64,000 nucleotides of DNA from Meghimatium bilineatum (Eukaryota; Mollusca; Gastropoda; Stylommatophora; Philomycidae), in the NCBI GenBank assembly GCA_034231615.1, contig CM067307.1, forward strand, positions 8,816,437-8,880,436, in the 5' to 3' direction. The notes beneath the pieces are model-generated. The model had not been told where the DNA came from and ran no database searches. It saw only the letters and a list, made by a program, of their open reading frames with translations. The translations under genes and the position numbers were made by a program. Positions 40,701 through 44,889 of the stretch are shown here, in pieces. The first letter of the stretch is position 1, and the number at the start of each line of letters is the position of its first letter.

Positions 40701-42000
40701 GCAGACCTCCTTTAAATATTTTATTTTGCTGCAGATCTTCAAAATAACTGTCCATTTTATCTTATAATAAATGTAAACTCTAATAATATCTCTTTGCGGG
40801 CACCCTGATAGGACACATTGGGCCTTGGGACCACAGTAGTTTAAAAACCGCTAGAATAGATACATCTATGTTCCTTACGCATGCGGCTGTGTCTGTGGGT
40901 CTCGCCAATAGCCCATGCAACAGAAAACCTTAGTAGATGACATGCCGTTATATTGAGGCTCTCTTGTGGAAGCTTTGTATACAATTATAGACCCCCTCTG
41001 AGCAGTGGAAGGCTCCTTCAATAGGCATTGAACTAAGCCGAAAACTGGTTTCCTGGGTATGAAAGAAAGCTCAGAAAAACCACCCCACTGCATGTAGGAA
41101 GTAAGAGCTAATCGCTCGCAATTCCTGGGGTTCTCAAATAAACAACAAACATCAATGTTCCTTCATTGACAAATACGGTGTATAGAGCAGAAGTCAAACA
41201 TCTCCATTTTGAACGATGTGATGCTACTCTGTGTAATTCTTGCATGCTGTTGAGACACATAGTCACTCTCTCTTTGTTTTCCTCCTTTTGCCATCTGGTA
41301 CCCATTTTAATGCTTGTAGTGGCAGTCTGTTTTCATTCATTCGAAGTACATATCCGATATAAGTCCATCAATTTATTCTTATACTGGGTCATTGTGGATG
41401 CTTATTGAGATAACATAGATATTAGTAAATGAATAATATTCTATAGAAGCATTGGGGATTTATCAATAAAGAAAAATCATGCAACAAACGTGATTTGAAC
41501 CAGGTCTGCTCAGATGGCACCTACTCACCTCGCAACTTGAATCAACACGTTTTCAGTCTTCGACCACATATAAACAAGATGATTCAAAATTTGAGTCGAG
41601 TGGGTGCTATCTGGGCTGACCTAGTTAAAATCCCTTTTGCTATATAATTTTTTATGACATAGAAATAATTTTGTGGTCTACAAAATTTCACACAACTACA
41701 AGAGTTTTTCTATGAAATTGCATTAGCTTTCACCTACACTACAAATTTCACACAGCTACAGTTTTTCTATGAAATTAGCTATAGGAGTTTTTCTATGAAA
41801 TTAGCTATAGGAATTTTTCTATGAAATTGCATTAGCTTTCACCTACATTACATTTTCTTTGCAAGCTACCACTTGTGAATTTTGTATCTCAGGTTGCAGA
41901 GGACTCTTGTGGGTATCTAGAAGACAGGCGACCATCATCCAACTGTGACCCATATTCTGTGACCGAGGTCATAGTCAGGACCACAGTACTGGGAGAATAG
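1673..42000 (+). CDS. GLUL: Glutamine synthetase, complete gene of 8 coding exons
   Basis: Makes glutamine from glutamate, ammonia and ATP. It is a type II (eukaryotic) enzyme, expected to be cytosolic because no targeting peptide is visible. Exons are 1673-1753, 2971-3061, 5010-5171, 5455-5601, 31147-31274, 36825-37024, 39271-39451 and 41893-42000. Intron phases are 0,1,1,1,0,2,0, all GT..AG, giving 365 residues (human enzyme 373). Family landmarks are all present: the beta-grasp start ([10 protein letters not shown]), WNFDGSS, metal ligands in FGIEQEY (about E136/E138), NAEVMPAQ (E198) and VGPCEG (E212), NGAGAH (H255), the flap glutamate in HHETS (E307), the arginines of [13 protein letters not shown] (R321, R326) and [13 protein letters not shown] (E340). 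No key residue is missing. The C-terminus stops at VLGE, without the vertebrate tail. The start is the first ATG in frame, matching the family N-terminus. Intron 4 (25.5 kb) is by far the largest. Identification is firm. Exon joins are read by eye. Confidence 0.96.
1754..2970. other. Glutamine synthetase intron 1
   Basis: 1.2 kb of AT-rich intron. Apart from a family-C repeat at 2620-2755, nothing is recognisable. Short open frames here show no protein-like composition. Confidence 0.8.
2620..2755 (+). repeat. Dispersed repeat family C, copy 1
   Basis: Shares CTTTCCAGGCATGTCCTAGG, GGACTAAGGAA and a GATAGACTGACAACCTGTCA block with 6395-6545, and ends in an ATCATCATC-type tail. Its middle (CATGTC..GACTAAGGA) resembles the 5' part of SINE-B, so the families may share a head. 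Confidence 0.6.
2971..3061 (+). CDS. GLUL: Glutamine synthetase exon 2
   Basis: Begins after CTGTTCAG and ends in phase 1 before GTAAGA. It encodes [14 protein letters not shown] and CRTLESEP, the first strands of the beta-grasp domain. Confidence 0.95.
3140..3656 (+). repeat. 29-bp tandem array organised as a 170-bp higher-order repeat
   Basis: Monomer GATTGAGGCCACTCAAGTTG plus AAACTGTTT (29 bp). A marked monomer with ACTTAAG recurs at 3171, 3341 and 3511, exactly 170 bases apart. Each block is five 29-mers plus one 25-mer lacking four bases. The array lies in intron 2, close after exon 2. Confidence 0.9.
4309..4465 (-). repeat. SINE-A copy
   Basis: Antisense, beginning CTTCTTCAGCG and ending CATCTTCGGTGG. 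It has the central near-palindrome around TAGCAGGACCAT and CAATGGCCAGACACATCC. Well diverged. Confidence 0.75.
4490..4750 (+). mobile_element. LINE reverse transcriptase fragment (RTE-like)
   Basis: Open for over 80 codons: [20 protein letters not shown] then [14 protein letters not shown], the catalytic FADD box, followed by [14 protein letters not shown]. The fragment is truncated on both sides. RTE affiliation is by resemblance of the [15 protein letters not shown] spacing and is tentative. Confidence 0.8.
4765..4862 (+). mobile_element. LINE ORF2 C-terminal fragment
   Basis: Reads [20 protein letters not shown].. then FDSEGT. It resembles the - strand fragment at 41165-41305 ([19 protein letters not shown]). 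It probably belongs to the same decayed element as the upstream RT piece, with the middle deleted. Confidence 0.6.
5010..5171 (+). CDS. GLUL: Glutamine synthetase exon 3
   Basis: Acceptor TGAACAG; ends in phase 1 before GTATGG. It encodes the rest of the beta-grasp domain, including [17 protein letters not shown] and [10 protein letters not shown]. Confidence 0.96.
5291..5409 (+). repeat. SINE-A copy with internal deletion
   Basis: Sense copy from GAAGACGGATGTGTCAGG, joined to CATTCTCTGAACAACATCC, then TAGTAGGACCATGGTCCTGC and a GCTGAAGAAG end. About 35 bases of the middle are missing. It lies in intron 3, ending some 45 bases before exon 4. Confidence 0.8.
5455..5601 (+). CDS. GLUL: Glutamine synthetase exon 4
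   Basis: Acceptor TATCTGCAG; donor GTGAGA, phase 1. It carries [12 protein letters not shown] with two metal-binding glutamates, and [11 protein letters not shown]. The 25.5-kb intron follows directly. Confidence 0.96.
5646..6390 (+). repeat. 32-bp tandem array
   Basis: About 23 units of AGAGGTTTCTATTGTATGTA plus TGTCCTCATATT, with variants CCACATATT and TAGATGTTTCTAATG arranged in blocks. It starts within about 45 bases of exon 4. Confidence 0.9.
6395..6545 (+). repeat. Dispersed repeat family C, copy 2
   Basis: Divergent copy of the repeat at 2620-2755: CTTTCCAAGCATGTCATAGG, GGCGACTAAAGAA, GATAGGCTGTCAACATGTCA, then a short GTCATCACATC tail. Confidence 0.6.
7020..9272 (+). repeat. About 44-bp satellite, 2.25 kb, two subtypes
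   Basis: Unit built on CCCACAAGTGATCTGCTAAC and CAGCATCATGGCACTGGAT. The left third uses GCTAGCCAGTATCATGGCAATGGATGT-type units and the right part uses CATGGCACTGGATACATTC. Longer units carry an extra CACCCTAACCAG segment. This is the largest array in the window. Confidence 0.9.
9538..9965 (+). mobile_element. LINE ORF2 C-terminal fragment
   Basis: Coding remains [20 protein letters not shown] then [10 protein letters not shown], and further on [13 protein letters not shown]. These are typical of the thumb/C-terminal part of non-LTR ORF2 proteins. Several stops and frame changes; decayed. Confidence 0.65.
10041..10825 (-). pseudogene. Coding-like Cys-rich frame interrupted by a LINE
   Basis: On the - strand the sequence reads [20 protein letters not shown], then [14 protein letters not shown] up to the LINE. 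Beyond the LINE it reads [11 protein letters not shown], a stop, and [14 protein letters not shown], then [20 protein letters not shown] and [16 protein letters not shown]. The left end has CAG/GTAAAG, a possible donor. The bias looks protein-like and seven Cys lie in the left half, but I do not recognise a family. One in-frame stop plus the LINE make it non-functional as it stands. It may be a gene fragment or a dispersed repeat of coding origin. Confidence 0.35.
10330..10726 (+). mobile_element. 5'-truncated LINE with (TGAA)n tail and 11-bp target-site duplication
   Basis: Flanked by identical AATAGCCACCA at 10319-10329 and 10727-10737. The body is one open frame: [64 protein letters not shown] and stop, then ATGAATGAATGAATGAATA. 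A clean, relatively recent insertion of a LINE 3' end. Confidence 0.85.
10832..11113 (-). repeat. SINE-B, full-length copy with 9-bp duplication
   Basis: Flanked by TATTTCTTT at 10823-10831 and 11114-11122. Sense is on the - strand: head CGCCCGTGTGTTGCCGGGGC, then GGGGAGCAAAGAATAGCAAC, ATGCATGTCGTAAAAGGCG, and tail CTGCAGGAGTTTAAGAACGA with CGCAGAAGAAG. 282 bp. It defines both ends of the family. Confidence 0.85.
11255..11560 (+). repeat. 50-bp tandem array
   Basis: About six units of GGTTAGATACAGAAACCAGC, TCTCTTATACAGCTGGCTGA, TTGTACCAGC. Confidence 0.9.
11623..11757 (+). repeat. SINE-A copy, diverged
   Basis: Sense: TGTGTTGGGCCATTAGTG, GGACTACGTCCTGCTGGAAA, GACCATTGTTCTGCTA and GGGAGTTTGAGAATGAA. 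Degenerate relative to consensus. Confidence 0.7.
12125..12755 (+). repeat. 29-bp tandem array with open frames in all three + frames
   Basis: About 21 units of TGTCTTCTGTCAATGTTACA plus TGTTTATAT. Because the unit is stop-poor and not a multiple of three, each + frame stays open for over 120 codons (for example 12123-12782). The predicted peptides are Cys/Leu/Tyr repeats with no independent support, so I do not call genes. Confidence 0.9.
13131..13436 (+). repeat. 58-bp tandem array
   Basis: About five near-identical units of TCCTCTGTTCTGCCCATCAT, TTATTTAACAGATCCCGGTC, TTGTTTACTTACGGTAAT. Very low divergence. Confidence 0.9.
13668..14005 (+). repeat. Degenerate 20-30-bp tandem array
   Basis: Units around TGTGTGGAGAGATAGCACAT with variable length. 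The opposite strand stays open in two frames (peptides such as [13 protein letters not shown]), which reflects the repeat. Confidence 0.75.
14112..14280 (+). repeat. 19-bp tandem array
   Basis: About nine units of CAGATATAAGGAACACAAT. It runs straight into the 61-bp array. Confidence 0.85.
14272..14845 (+). repeat. 61-bp tandem array
   Basis: About nine units of GACATGAGGTACCCAGGGTA, AGCTCGTACTCACTCCATCT, GCGTTCTAAAACATCATCAC. The first two units are about 71 bp, with an extra GGTACGAGA segment that links to the preceding array. Confidence 0.9.
15170..15512 (+). mobile_element. LINE ORF2 C-terminus with terminal zinc finger and 3'UTR
   Basis: Reads [39 protein letters not shown] and, after a single-base frame change, a C2H2 finger [23 protein letters not shown] then stop (Cys-x2-Cys..His-x4-His). 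This C-terminal finger with the ARIGL.SH core is typical of some animal non-LTR ORF2 proteins. A T-rich 3'UTR with GATTACGACGGACGAACACC follows. Confidence 0.8.
15520..15687. repeat. MITE family D copy, TA-flanked
   Basis: Ends CAGTCAAATACCGTTATAGC and, inverted, CAGTAGAACCCCTATATAAC, with TA on each side (GTATA/CAGT..ACTG/TATA). Internal AAATATAATTGGGGA is shared with copies at 45300, 45579, 47346 and 50054. A short nonautonomous DNA transposon; Tc1/mariner-like by its TA target only. Confidence 0.7.
16200..16560 (+). repeat. tRNA-derived SINE with duplicated head
   Basis: Contains a Pol III A-box-like TAGCCTAGTTGATAGTGAG and B-box-like AGGTTCACGTCC, then a body with GACTCAGTTGTAAATGAGTA, CCTGACGCATGAGTATGGGG and GCACGACCGTTCC. 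The first 56 bases (16209-16264) are repeated at 16265-16320. A C-run follows the B box. The 3' part (CACCCTACCTAATAGTTGCT) matches a fragment at 21419. Confidence 0.75.
16897..17338 (+). repeat. 39-bp tandem array, open on both strands
   Basis: About 11 nearly identical units of CTAAAACTAGACAACAGAAC, GAATGCTAGACCTGATTGT. Since 39 is 13 codons, one frame stays open on each strand ([13 protein letters not shown] on +, [13 protein letters not shown] on -). No splice or start context supports a gene. Confidence 0.9.
17382..17648 (+). repeat. 37-bp tandem array
   Basis: Seven units of GAATGTATGCTAGTATATTT, CATGGAACTTGACTTGC. Nearly identical copies. Confidence 0.9.
18255..18545 (+). repeat. About 65-bp tandem array, diverged
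   Basis: Four to five units containing GAGAATCCCCGCCAGCTTAT, GAGATTGTCCACGAGAAG and CTTTAACTATTGAATCCAG. Just upstream a shorter ATATTTTTGTTATAT motif also repeats (18000-18090). Confidence 0.8.
19025..19182 (+). mobile_element. LINE ORF2 C-terminal fragment
   Basis: Reads [16 protein letters not shown], a stop, [20 protein letters not shown] and [11 protein letters not shown] with stop. The R-W-R..IRDGT ending is characteristic of one widespread non-LTR group. It does not share its end with the other LINE scraps here, so several lineages have inserted. Confidence 0.7.
19445..19605 (+). repeat. SINE-B, truncated and diverged
   Basis: Sense: GGAGTTGGCTGCCCCATTCC, GCTGAAGTCGAATGTGTCGG, CCGAACGGCGCAGATG, GCTGGAGTTTGAACGCAGGA. 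The 5' third is missing. Confidence 0.7.
20008..20272 (+). repeat. SINE-B, near full-length copy
   Basis: Sense: GTTCTTGCCGAGGTCCGAGA, GGGGAGCAAATAATAGCAAG, CATGCATGTCGTAAGAGGCG, CCATGCTGAAGTCGGATGTG, and tail CATCCTGCTAATCTGCAGAC..CGAAGAAGAA. Confidence 0.85.
21003..21120 (+). repeat. 28-bp tandem repeat, four units
   Basis: Units of CTTACCTACACGATGTGTAT, ATATCCGG with a degenerate last unit. Preceded by a run of ten G. Confidence 0.8.
21419..21515 (+). repeat. tRNA-derived SINE 3' fragment
   Basis: Matches the 3' third of the SINE at 16200-16560: ACCTAATAGTTTCTGCGGCT, TTATCTTCATCC and CAGGTTGCTGCCAAGAGACT. The head is missing. Confidence 0.6.
22722..22878 (+). repeat. SINE-A copy
   Basis: Sense: GCCGAAGGCGGATGTGTTGG, GGCGACACAACGCATTTAA, AATCTAGTAGGATAATTG, then GAACTTTGAAGAAGAAGAAA tail. 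Confidence 0.8.
23278..23350 (-). repeat. SINE-B 3' end
   Basis: Antisense 70-base piece: CTTCTGTGGTCGTTCCCAAA, CCGCAGGTTAGCAGGATGTA, GAATGGAATGAGTTGTG. Confidence 0.65.
23960..24692 (+). repeat. 39-bp tandem array, open on both strands
   Basis: About 19 units of TTGTACTGATGGGTGGAATT, TCTTTCTGGTGTATCCTGG. Open frames of over 250 codons arise on both strands (hydrophobic [13 protein letters not shown] on +, hydrophilic [13 protein letters not shown] on -). The - strand frame (24720-23917) begins with ATG and non-repeat residues, but there is no other evidence of a gene. Confidence 0.9.
24886..25047 (-). repeat. SINE-A copy, near full length
   Basis: Antisense: ATTCTTCTTAGCGTTCATTC, TAGCAGGACAATGGTCCTAC, TTATTTGCGCCAATGGCCTG, ACACATCCGTCTTCGGAG. 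Confidence 0.85.
25160..25535 (+). mobile_element. LINE ORF2 C-terminal fragment
   Basis: Reads [60 protein letters not shown] and [13 protein letters not shown]. This is the thumb/C-terminal block of a non-LTR reverse transcriptase protein; frame changes in the 5' part. Confidence 0.75.
25545..25908 (+). mobile_element. Second LINE C-terminal fragment, different lineage
   Basis: Adjacent to, but distinct from, the preceding LINE: EQFTIF, stop, [14 protein letters not shown], then [20 protein letters not shown] and [11 protein letters not shown]. This resembles the post-RNase-H, Cys/His-bearing tail of some LINE ORF2 proteins. Decayed. Confidence 0.6.
25912..25998 (+). repeat. 34-bp tandem repeat, 2.6 units
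   Basis: GAAGGAGTTACCTACATCCT, GAAGGATGTAACAT. Each unit contains a CATCCT/AGGATG inverted pair. Confidence 0.85.
26536..26556 (+). repeat. (GAT)n microsatellite
   Basis: Six to seven GAT units. Confidence 0.85.
26615..26710 (-). repeat. SINE-B internal fragment
   Basis: Antisense: GTGCGCCTTTCGGCCTGGTA, TCTCCGACTTCAGCACCAGT, ATGACCCGACCAATTC. No tail is visible. Confidence 0.55.
26704..26830 (+). repeat. 39-bp tandem repeat, three units
   Basis: GATGCCAGGTCACACTTGTG, TTGTTGTATCAGTAGTGAT. A single related copy lies at 28092-28137 (TTGCTGTATCAGTAGTGGCG), so the unit also occurs dispersed. Confidence 0.8.
26990..27215 (-). repeat. Dispersed repeat family E2, copy 1
   Basis: Shares TTCAATAGGCATTGCATTAA and CAGAGAAACCTCCCCATTGC, AAGTAAGAGC with 40950-41125. 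On the - strand both copies translate to a similar peptide ([10 protein letters not shown].. against [10 protein letters not shown].., then a shared LVQCLLK/LMQCLLK), suggesting coding origin. Confidence 0.55.
27290..27425 (-). repeat. SINE-A copy, truncated at its 5' end
   Basis: Antisense: CGTTCTCAAACTCCCACTGG, GATTTCCAGCAGGATGTAGT, TTATTTGCACCAATGATCCG. Confidence 0.75.
27560..27850 (+). other. GC-richer unassigned stretch
   Basis: Compositionally unlike its AT-rich surroundings, with a 71-codon open frame ([20 protein letters not shown]..). It resembles decayed coding or transposon sequence. I could not assign it. Confidence 0.3.
27878..27972 (+). repeat. 22-bp tandem array
   Basis: About four units of CAACTTAATCTACAATCAGT AA. 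Confidence 0.8.
28960..29120 (+). repeat. Degenerate direct repeats
   Basis: Loose repeats of CAGTCAGTGAGTTTAGTCTA / CAGTCATTGAGTTTAGTTTA and GAAACTTAGCAAG.., with a G-run near 29060. Confidence 0.5.
29233..29306 (+). repeat. SINE-B 3' end with GAA tail
   Basis: Sense: ATTCCGTTAGCCGGACTACA, AGGAGTTTGAGAACGAACAC, AGAAGAAGAAG. Confidence 0.7.
30204..30272 (+). repeat. 24-bp tandem repeat, three units
   Basis: Units GATTGTTCTTACTAGTTGAC G. Confidence 0.85.
30446..30895 (+). repeat. 26-bp tandem array
   Basis: About 17 units of ACACACTCAATCTGGCAACT AGCAAC, some with an extra base. It lies about 250 bases before glutamine synthetase exon 5. Confidence 0.9.
31147..31274 (+). CDS. GLUL: Glutamine synthetase exon 5
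   Basis: Acceptor ATCTCCAG; donor GTAGGA, phase 0. It encodes GPYYCGVGA, the [17 protein letters not shown] helix and NAEVMPAQ. Confidence 0.96.
31420..32500 (+). mobile_element. Possible decayed DNA-transposon or repeat sequence
   Basis: Two segments have protein-like frames. 31519-31770 reads [16 protein letters not shown] and [20 protein letters not shown]. Around 32000, DEKKFS could be the second catalytic block of a Tc1/mariner-type transposase. No terminal repeats were found and frames shift repeatedly. Treat as unassigned. Confidence 0.25.
32585..32900 (-). repeat. Dispersed repeat family E1, copy 1
   Basis: Collinear with 60245-61350: GCCAAAAGCACAGATTCTCA, GAGATGACACTCGGA, CAGCATGGTTG, then GAAGGAAAGCATTCC, CATGTCCTGCCAGGAGCAGA, CACACTTCTGGC and TCTCATCATTCTTC. 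Here the segment that is tandemly amplified at 60411 is single. Confidence 0.65.
33385..34262 (+). mobile_element. LINE ORF2 fragment with YADD box
   Basis: Reads [40 protein letters not shown] (catalytic YADD) and, further on with frame changes, [30 protein letters not shown] and [17 protein letters not shown]. It covers palm to C-terminus of one element, decayed. Confidence 0.8.
34280..34655 (+). repeat. 12/24-bp pyrimidine-rich tandem array
   Basis: Alternating CACTTATCCCTTCATTCACT and CACTTATCCTTGATTCACTT units. It begins right at the LINE 3' end. Confidence 0.85.
35080..35660 (+). mobile_element. LINE ORF2 C-terminal third
   Basis: Reads [74 protein letters not shown] and, after breaks, [29 protein letters not shown] with stop near 35657. 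The best-preserved LINE tail in the window. Confidence 0.8.
35660..35885 (-). mobile_element. LINE reverse transcriptase fragment on the opposite strand
   Basis: Reads [31 protein letters not shown] and [20 protein letters not shown] (catalytic FADD). It lies tail-against-tail with the + strand LINE at 35080-35660. They are two separate insertions or one rearranged element. Confidence 0.75.
35890..35960 (+). repeat. SINE-B 3' end
   Basis: Sense: TCTCTGAACTATATCCTGCT, AATCTGCAAGATTTTGAGGA, CAAGCGCAGAAGA. Confidence 0.65.
36288..36405 (-). repeat. SINE-B fragment
   Basis: Antisense: TCTTCTGAATTCATTCTCAA, CTCCTGCAGATTAGCATGAT, TTTTCGGCCTAACACATATG, ACTTCAGCATGGATTC. Confidence 0.7.
36459..36608 (+). 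repeat. SINE-A copy
   Basis: Sense: GAAGACGGATGTGTTGGGCC, ATTGGCGCAAATAAAATGGC, CTAGCAGGACCATGGTCCTG, GCTGAAGAAGAAGAA tail. About 220 bases before exon 6. Confidence 0.85.
36825..37024 (+). CDS. GLUL: Glutamine synthetase exon 6
   Basis: Acceptor TTCTACAG; ends in phase 2 with AA before GTAAGT. It encodes [23 protein letters not shown] and the ATP/glutamate-site segment [12 protein letters not shown]. Confidence 0.96.
37078..37280. repeat. SINE-A head joined to antisense SINE-B
   Basis: 37078-37130 reads as a sense SINE-A head (AAGACTGATGCATCTGGCC, GCGCAAATAAAATGGTGACA). 37140-37280 reads as antisense SINE-B (TTCATTGTCAAACTCCTGCA, GGCCTGACACATCCAACTTT). A mosaic of two insertions. Confidence 0.6.
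37340..38180 (+). repeat. About 66-bp tandem array
   Basis: Around ten good units of AATAGAAATACTGAAATCCT, GATTAAATACACTCAAGTCC, CCAGAGTGTCGATGTAAACC AACAA between 37425 and 38030, with decayed units at both edges. This is the usual centre-homogeneous pattern. Confidence 0.9.
38850..39250 (+). repeat. 31-bp tandem array abutting glutamine synthetase exon 7
   Basis: About 12 units of TTAGCTGATGTTTGTGACTG CAATTTTTCAG. Each unit ends in a pyrimidine run plus CAG or CAC. The true acceptor of exon 7 lies about 20 bases beyond the last unit. Confidence 0.9.
39271..39451 (+). CDS. GLUL: Glutamine synthetase exon 7
   Basis: Acceptor TTTTCACACAG, only about 20 bases after a 31-bp tandem array. The first base completes the Lys codon begun in exon 6. 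It encodes [19 protein letters not shown] (flap glutamate) and the substrate arginines in [13 protein letters not shown]. Confidence 0.96.
39752..40130 (-). repeat. 55-bp tandem array derived from the SINE-B 3' end
   Basis: Six-plus units of CAGCTACTGGTTAGCAGGAT, TGTAGTCTGGAAAATGTATG, ATATTCTCCCTCAAA. Each unit is antisense SINE-B (CTGCAGATTAGCAGGATGTA, GTCCGGAGAATGGAATGC), and the last unit runs on into true SINE-B sequence (GTCCGGAAAATGGAATGCAT). Confidence 0.85.
40131..40378 (+). repeat. SINE-B copy
   Basis: Sense: TGTTGCCGGGAAAATGGGAG, AGAATAGCAATACTGTTTAC, ATGTCGGATGTATCAGG, CATCCTGCTAATTGCAG. Adjacent to the antisense-derived 55-bp array. Confidence 0.8.
40379..40640 (-). repeat. SINE-B copy, antisense, followed by a sense scrap
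   Basis: GCGCTGTGTTGGTTTACAGC, CAGACACATCTGACTTCAGC, CTCTTGCGACATGCATGGCA and a head scrap TCTTTTGGGTCCGACTATCC. 40575-40640 returns to sense (AGGAGTTTGAGAACAAATAC). Three SINE-B pieces in a row. Confidence 0.7.
40950..41125 (-). repeat. Dispersed repeat family E2, copy 2
   Basis: Counterpart of 26990-27215: CTTCAATAGGCATTGAACTA, CAGAAAAACCACCCCACTGC, GAAGTAAGAGC. Confidence 0.55.
41165..41305 (-). mobile_element. LINE ORF2 C-terminal scrap
   Basis: Reads [38 protein letters not shown]; counterpart of 4765-4862 on the + strand. Confidence 0.55.
41893..42000 (+). CDS. GLUL: Glutamine synthetase exon 8 (stop codon)
   Basis: Acceptor TGTATCTCAG; 35 codons, then TAG at 41998-42000. It encodes [19 protein letters not shown], including the final catalytic Glu/Arg pair, and ends VLGE. 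Confidence 0.96.
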   Translation, partial: VAEDSCGYLEDRRPSSNCDPYSVTEVIVRTTVLGE

Positions 42001-42880
42001 ATACAACTTATATCAGGATTTAAATACTATAAACACAGGGTTTATTTTTCCAATCATGTTTCAAATATATTTAGAGCAAGAGTACAGCAGCTTCTAGAAA
42101 TTTTTCTGATTGAATACTCATGGGGGAAAAAATGTGAGTCTAGCTTGGTTTGTAATTTGTAAACAATCTGGCCGCATCACATTTTTTCCTGGTCACTTTT
42201 TTTATACGTTCCATATCTGTTGTGGTCTATTAAAATATGTTGTATTTTTTTTTCTTAATTGTCATTGGCAAATAGATAAATTTAACACACACAAAAATAA
42301 GTTAAAAAGAGTTTTTTCAAATTAACACAAAATCAATGTTTTGATCAAAAGTCCTTAAACAAATAATAGCGGACACAGCAAATAGACTAAAGAATATAAT
42401 AATTTTGAACTCAGTAAAATTGTGTTTCCGTGTTTCTTTTTGTTTGCCCACAGCCAACTTAATTATGGGCCGTTCAACTGGTTACTCCTGTGCTATAGCA
42501 TACCTACCAACTAGTCACTCTAGTGGTTTGCCCCTGGTTTTTTTTCCATTGGCGTGTGACAAAATATATGCAAAGTGACAATAAAAAAAGTTTTGATGAG
42601 CCAGTTAGACATATGGTGCAACCAGTTATTATATCTTTAGTTTAACGGTTTACCGATATCATAATAAAGGCACCTTGATCAAAACATCTGAATAGCAATG
42701 TTCATTGTAAAACTGATATCCAACCTTTTTGTTTGTTTTGAACTATATATTTGCCATATGGTACACTAGAGTTACTACAGTCACCCTGACATTCATTTAA
42801 TTGTCATTGGTAATCAGATATTTCTTAGATTTCAACGTAACAATAAAAGGGACACAATAGGTCTTCAATAGGTCACATTC
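42001..42880 (+). other. Glutamine synthetase 3' flank, likely 3'UTR
   Basis: AT-rich sequence after the stop with no repeat I recognise. AATAAA hexamers lie at 42580-42585 and 42663-42668, and another near 42841. The first is the most likely poly(A) signal, but the cleavage site cannot be fixed from sequence alone. Confidence 0.4.
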
Positions 42881-43009
42881 TGTTGTTTGTTTCATTTTAT
42901 TGTTGCAAACAATTTGTTCTTGTTACAATGTTTTATTTTGTTATTAACAATTTGTTTTTTTGTTTTACAAATGATTAATTTCTTGTTACAAACGATTTGA
43001 ACACAATAT

Positions 43010-43164
43010 CCCGACGAAGACAGATGTGACGGGCCACTGACACAAATAAAACGGTGACACAACGCATTTCCATTCTCTGGACTACATCCTGCTGAAAATT
43101 TAGTAGGATCACGGTCCTGCTACAAGGGAGATCCAGCGGGAGTTTGAGAATGATCGCTGAAGAA
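43010..43164 (+). repeat. SINE-A copy with 10-bp imperfect duplication
   Basis: Flanks AACACAATAT (43000-43009) and AACAAAATAT (43165-43174). Body CCGACGAAGACAGATGTGAC.. to GATCGCTGAAGAA. Confidence 0.85.
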
Positions 43165-43700
43165 AACAAAATATTTTTCTTCAAGTAAGTATGCCCCAAC
43201 CAGAAATTTCCCCCAACCTTAGAACAGTTAACTTTTAGTAGGTCGATACAAATTACATAAATTTCCCCTGCATGACGGAAGGTTGTTTCTTTTTTAAATT
43301 GCGTATTTTGATTATAAAATGCATAGAAAAATGTAAATGATTGACTCGCATGCTCTTGTCCACTCAATTAATTCTTTCAATAAATTCATATACCTATTTT
43401 ATTTCTAATTAAATTTATAAAGTTATTTCATAACCAAACTAACAAAAATAAAACACTTAGATGTAACTAATATTTGATTCTATTTGACTAGATCAAAGAA
43501 TATTTCTGGACTCATTTCACAAACTTGATGTAAATTCAGTGCGCGATGACCATACCCAATGTTGCATTGTCATTTCATAAGAATACTAATGTGTTCCATA
43601 ATATCTTCTTTGAAAATAAATGCAGTTCCCAACAATTCTTCATTATTAGAAAAACAATCCACATTTCACTAAAAAATGTCTTCATTTCAACTCGATGTGT

Positions 43701-43861
43701 TCCGCCAAAGACGGATGTCGGGCCATTGGCGCAAATAAAATGGCAACACAACGCATTTCCATTCTCTGGACTATATCCTTCTGGAAATCTAATAGGACCA
43801 TGGTCCTGCTACAAGAGATATCCAGTGGGAGTTTGAGAATGAACGCTGAAGAAAAAGAAGA
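43701..43861 (+). repeat. SINE-A full-length copy with 11-bp duplication
   Basis: Flanks ACTCGATGTGT (43690-43700) and ACTCAATGTGT (43862-43872), one mismatch. Starts TCCGCCAAAGACGGATGTCG; ends GAACGCTGAAGAAAAAGAAG. Confidence 0.88.
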
Positions 43862-44544
43862 ACTCAATGTGTGTTAATTGCACAACTTTCAAGTTTTCAT
43901 TATTTTACAGTCTGTTTTTACATATGAGCCTGTGGAAAAGGAAGCTAAAATTGTGCTCGTTTTGTCAGCAATTTTTTTTTCCCTTAAGAAAAAGCTAAAT
44001 TTAAAGTTTTTATCAGTTACAAAATTGCTTAGCGATTGTCCCAATTCTGCTATAGCACTTTCACCAACTTTGCCGAACTTTAAAATGATGTTTCACAGCA
44101 AATATATAACATAATTGAAATTTTGTGTGTGAATTTGAAGCTGTTGTCACCTCGGATTTTGCCAGAACTATGTGACAACCCTGATCCAGTGTAATGAATG
44201 AAGTGGTAAAATTTCTTTTCTAGACACACAATAATTAGTATGCCTACAAATATAAAAGGATTTGATTTGTTCAAAAAAAACCAGACATGATGCCCAAATA
44301 TAAAATATACAATTGTTAGGTCTAACCAAAAATAACATCCCATGCAAAAATGTCATTAATATGTTAGACGGTTACTCAGATAATTACATTTGTTTGAAGG
44401 CAAAGCTCGTGAAACATACTATACCACTGTATTCAGTGGAGTACAACCGGAAGTGGGTTTATATTCATGCCGATTAAATACATGATCCACAATGACTAAC
44501 AACAATAGGAAGAGTATTATATACAGACATGTCCCAACCACATC

Positions 44545-44845
44545 CACACTGCAGCATAAATAGACATCGCAAATACCAAACCACAATTTTTGGGCTGCGA
44601 ACAACACATATACAACTTAACAAACACAGAGAATTACTACAGATCATACAGCAATAGACAAGAGGAAACGGTAAAACACCACCTTATTGAATGCCCTGCA
44701 CTATAAGACCTCATCGCTAACACCCTCTGTGCAGACACAGCACAGTTGAAGAAGACATGCACCTACCATCACCTGAAACAGGAAAAGAGTGAAAGCTTGC
44801 AACCCTGGGTATCGGATAAGTAAGTAAATAAGTTCATATCTGTAT
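44545..44845 (+). mobile_element. LINE ORF2 C-terminal fragment with TAAG tail
   Basis: Reads IFGLRTTHIQLNKHRELLQI, and the Cys/His-type tail region with ALHYKTSSL in another frame. Ends with TAAGTAAGTAAATAAG, a simple-repeat 3' tail. Decayed. Confidence 0.55.
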
Positions 44846-44889
44846 AGTGCTATTGACTGGAACATATGCTCACATTTTAAGATTCAACC

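Larger units (their letters stand above)
39452..41892. other. Glutamine synthetase intron 7
   Basis: Filled by the SINE-B cluster and array, family E2 and a LINE scrap. 41400-41680 is unassigned. 41690-41850 has loose repeats of CTATGAAATTAGCTATAGGA. Confidence 0.75.

Noticed and set aside
43546-43836. 96-codon frame near the intergenic SINE-A
   Set aside because: Its C-terminal half ([17 protein letters not shown]) is translated SINE-A, also seen at 36388-36585.
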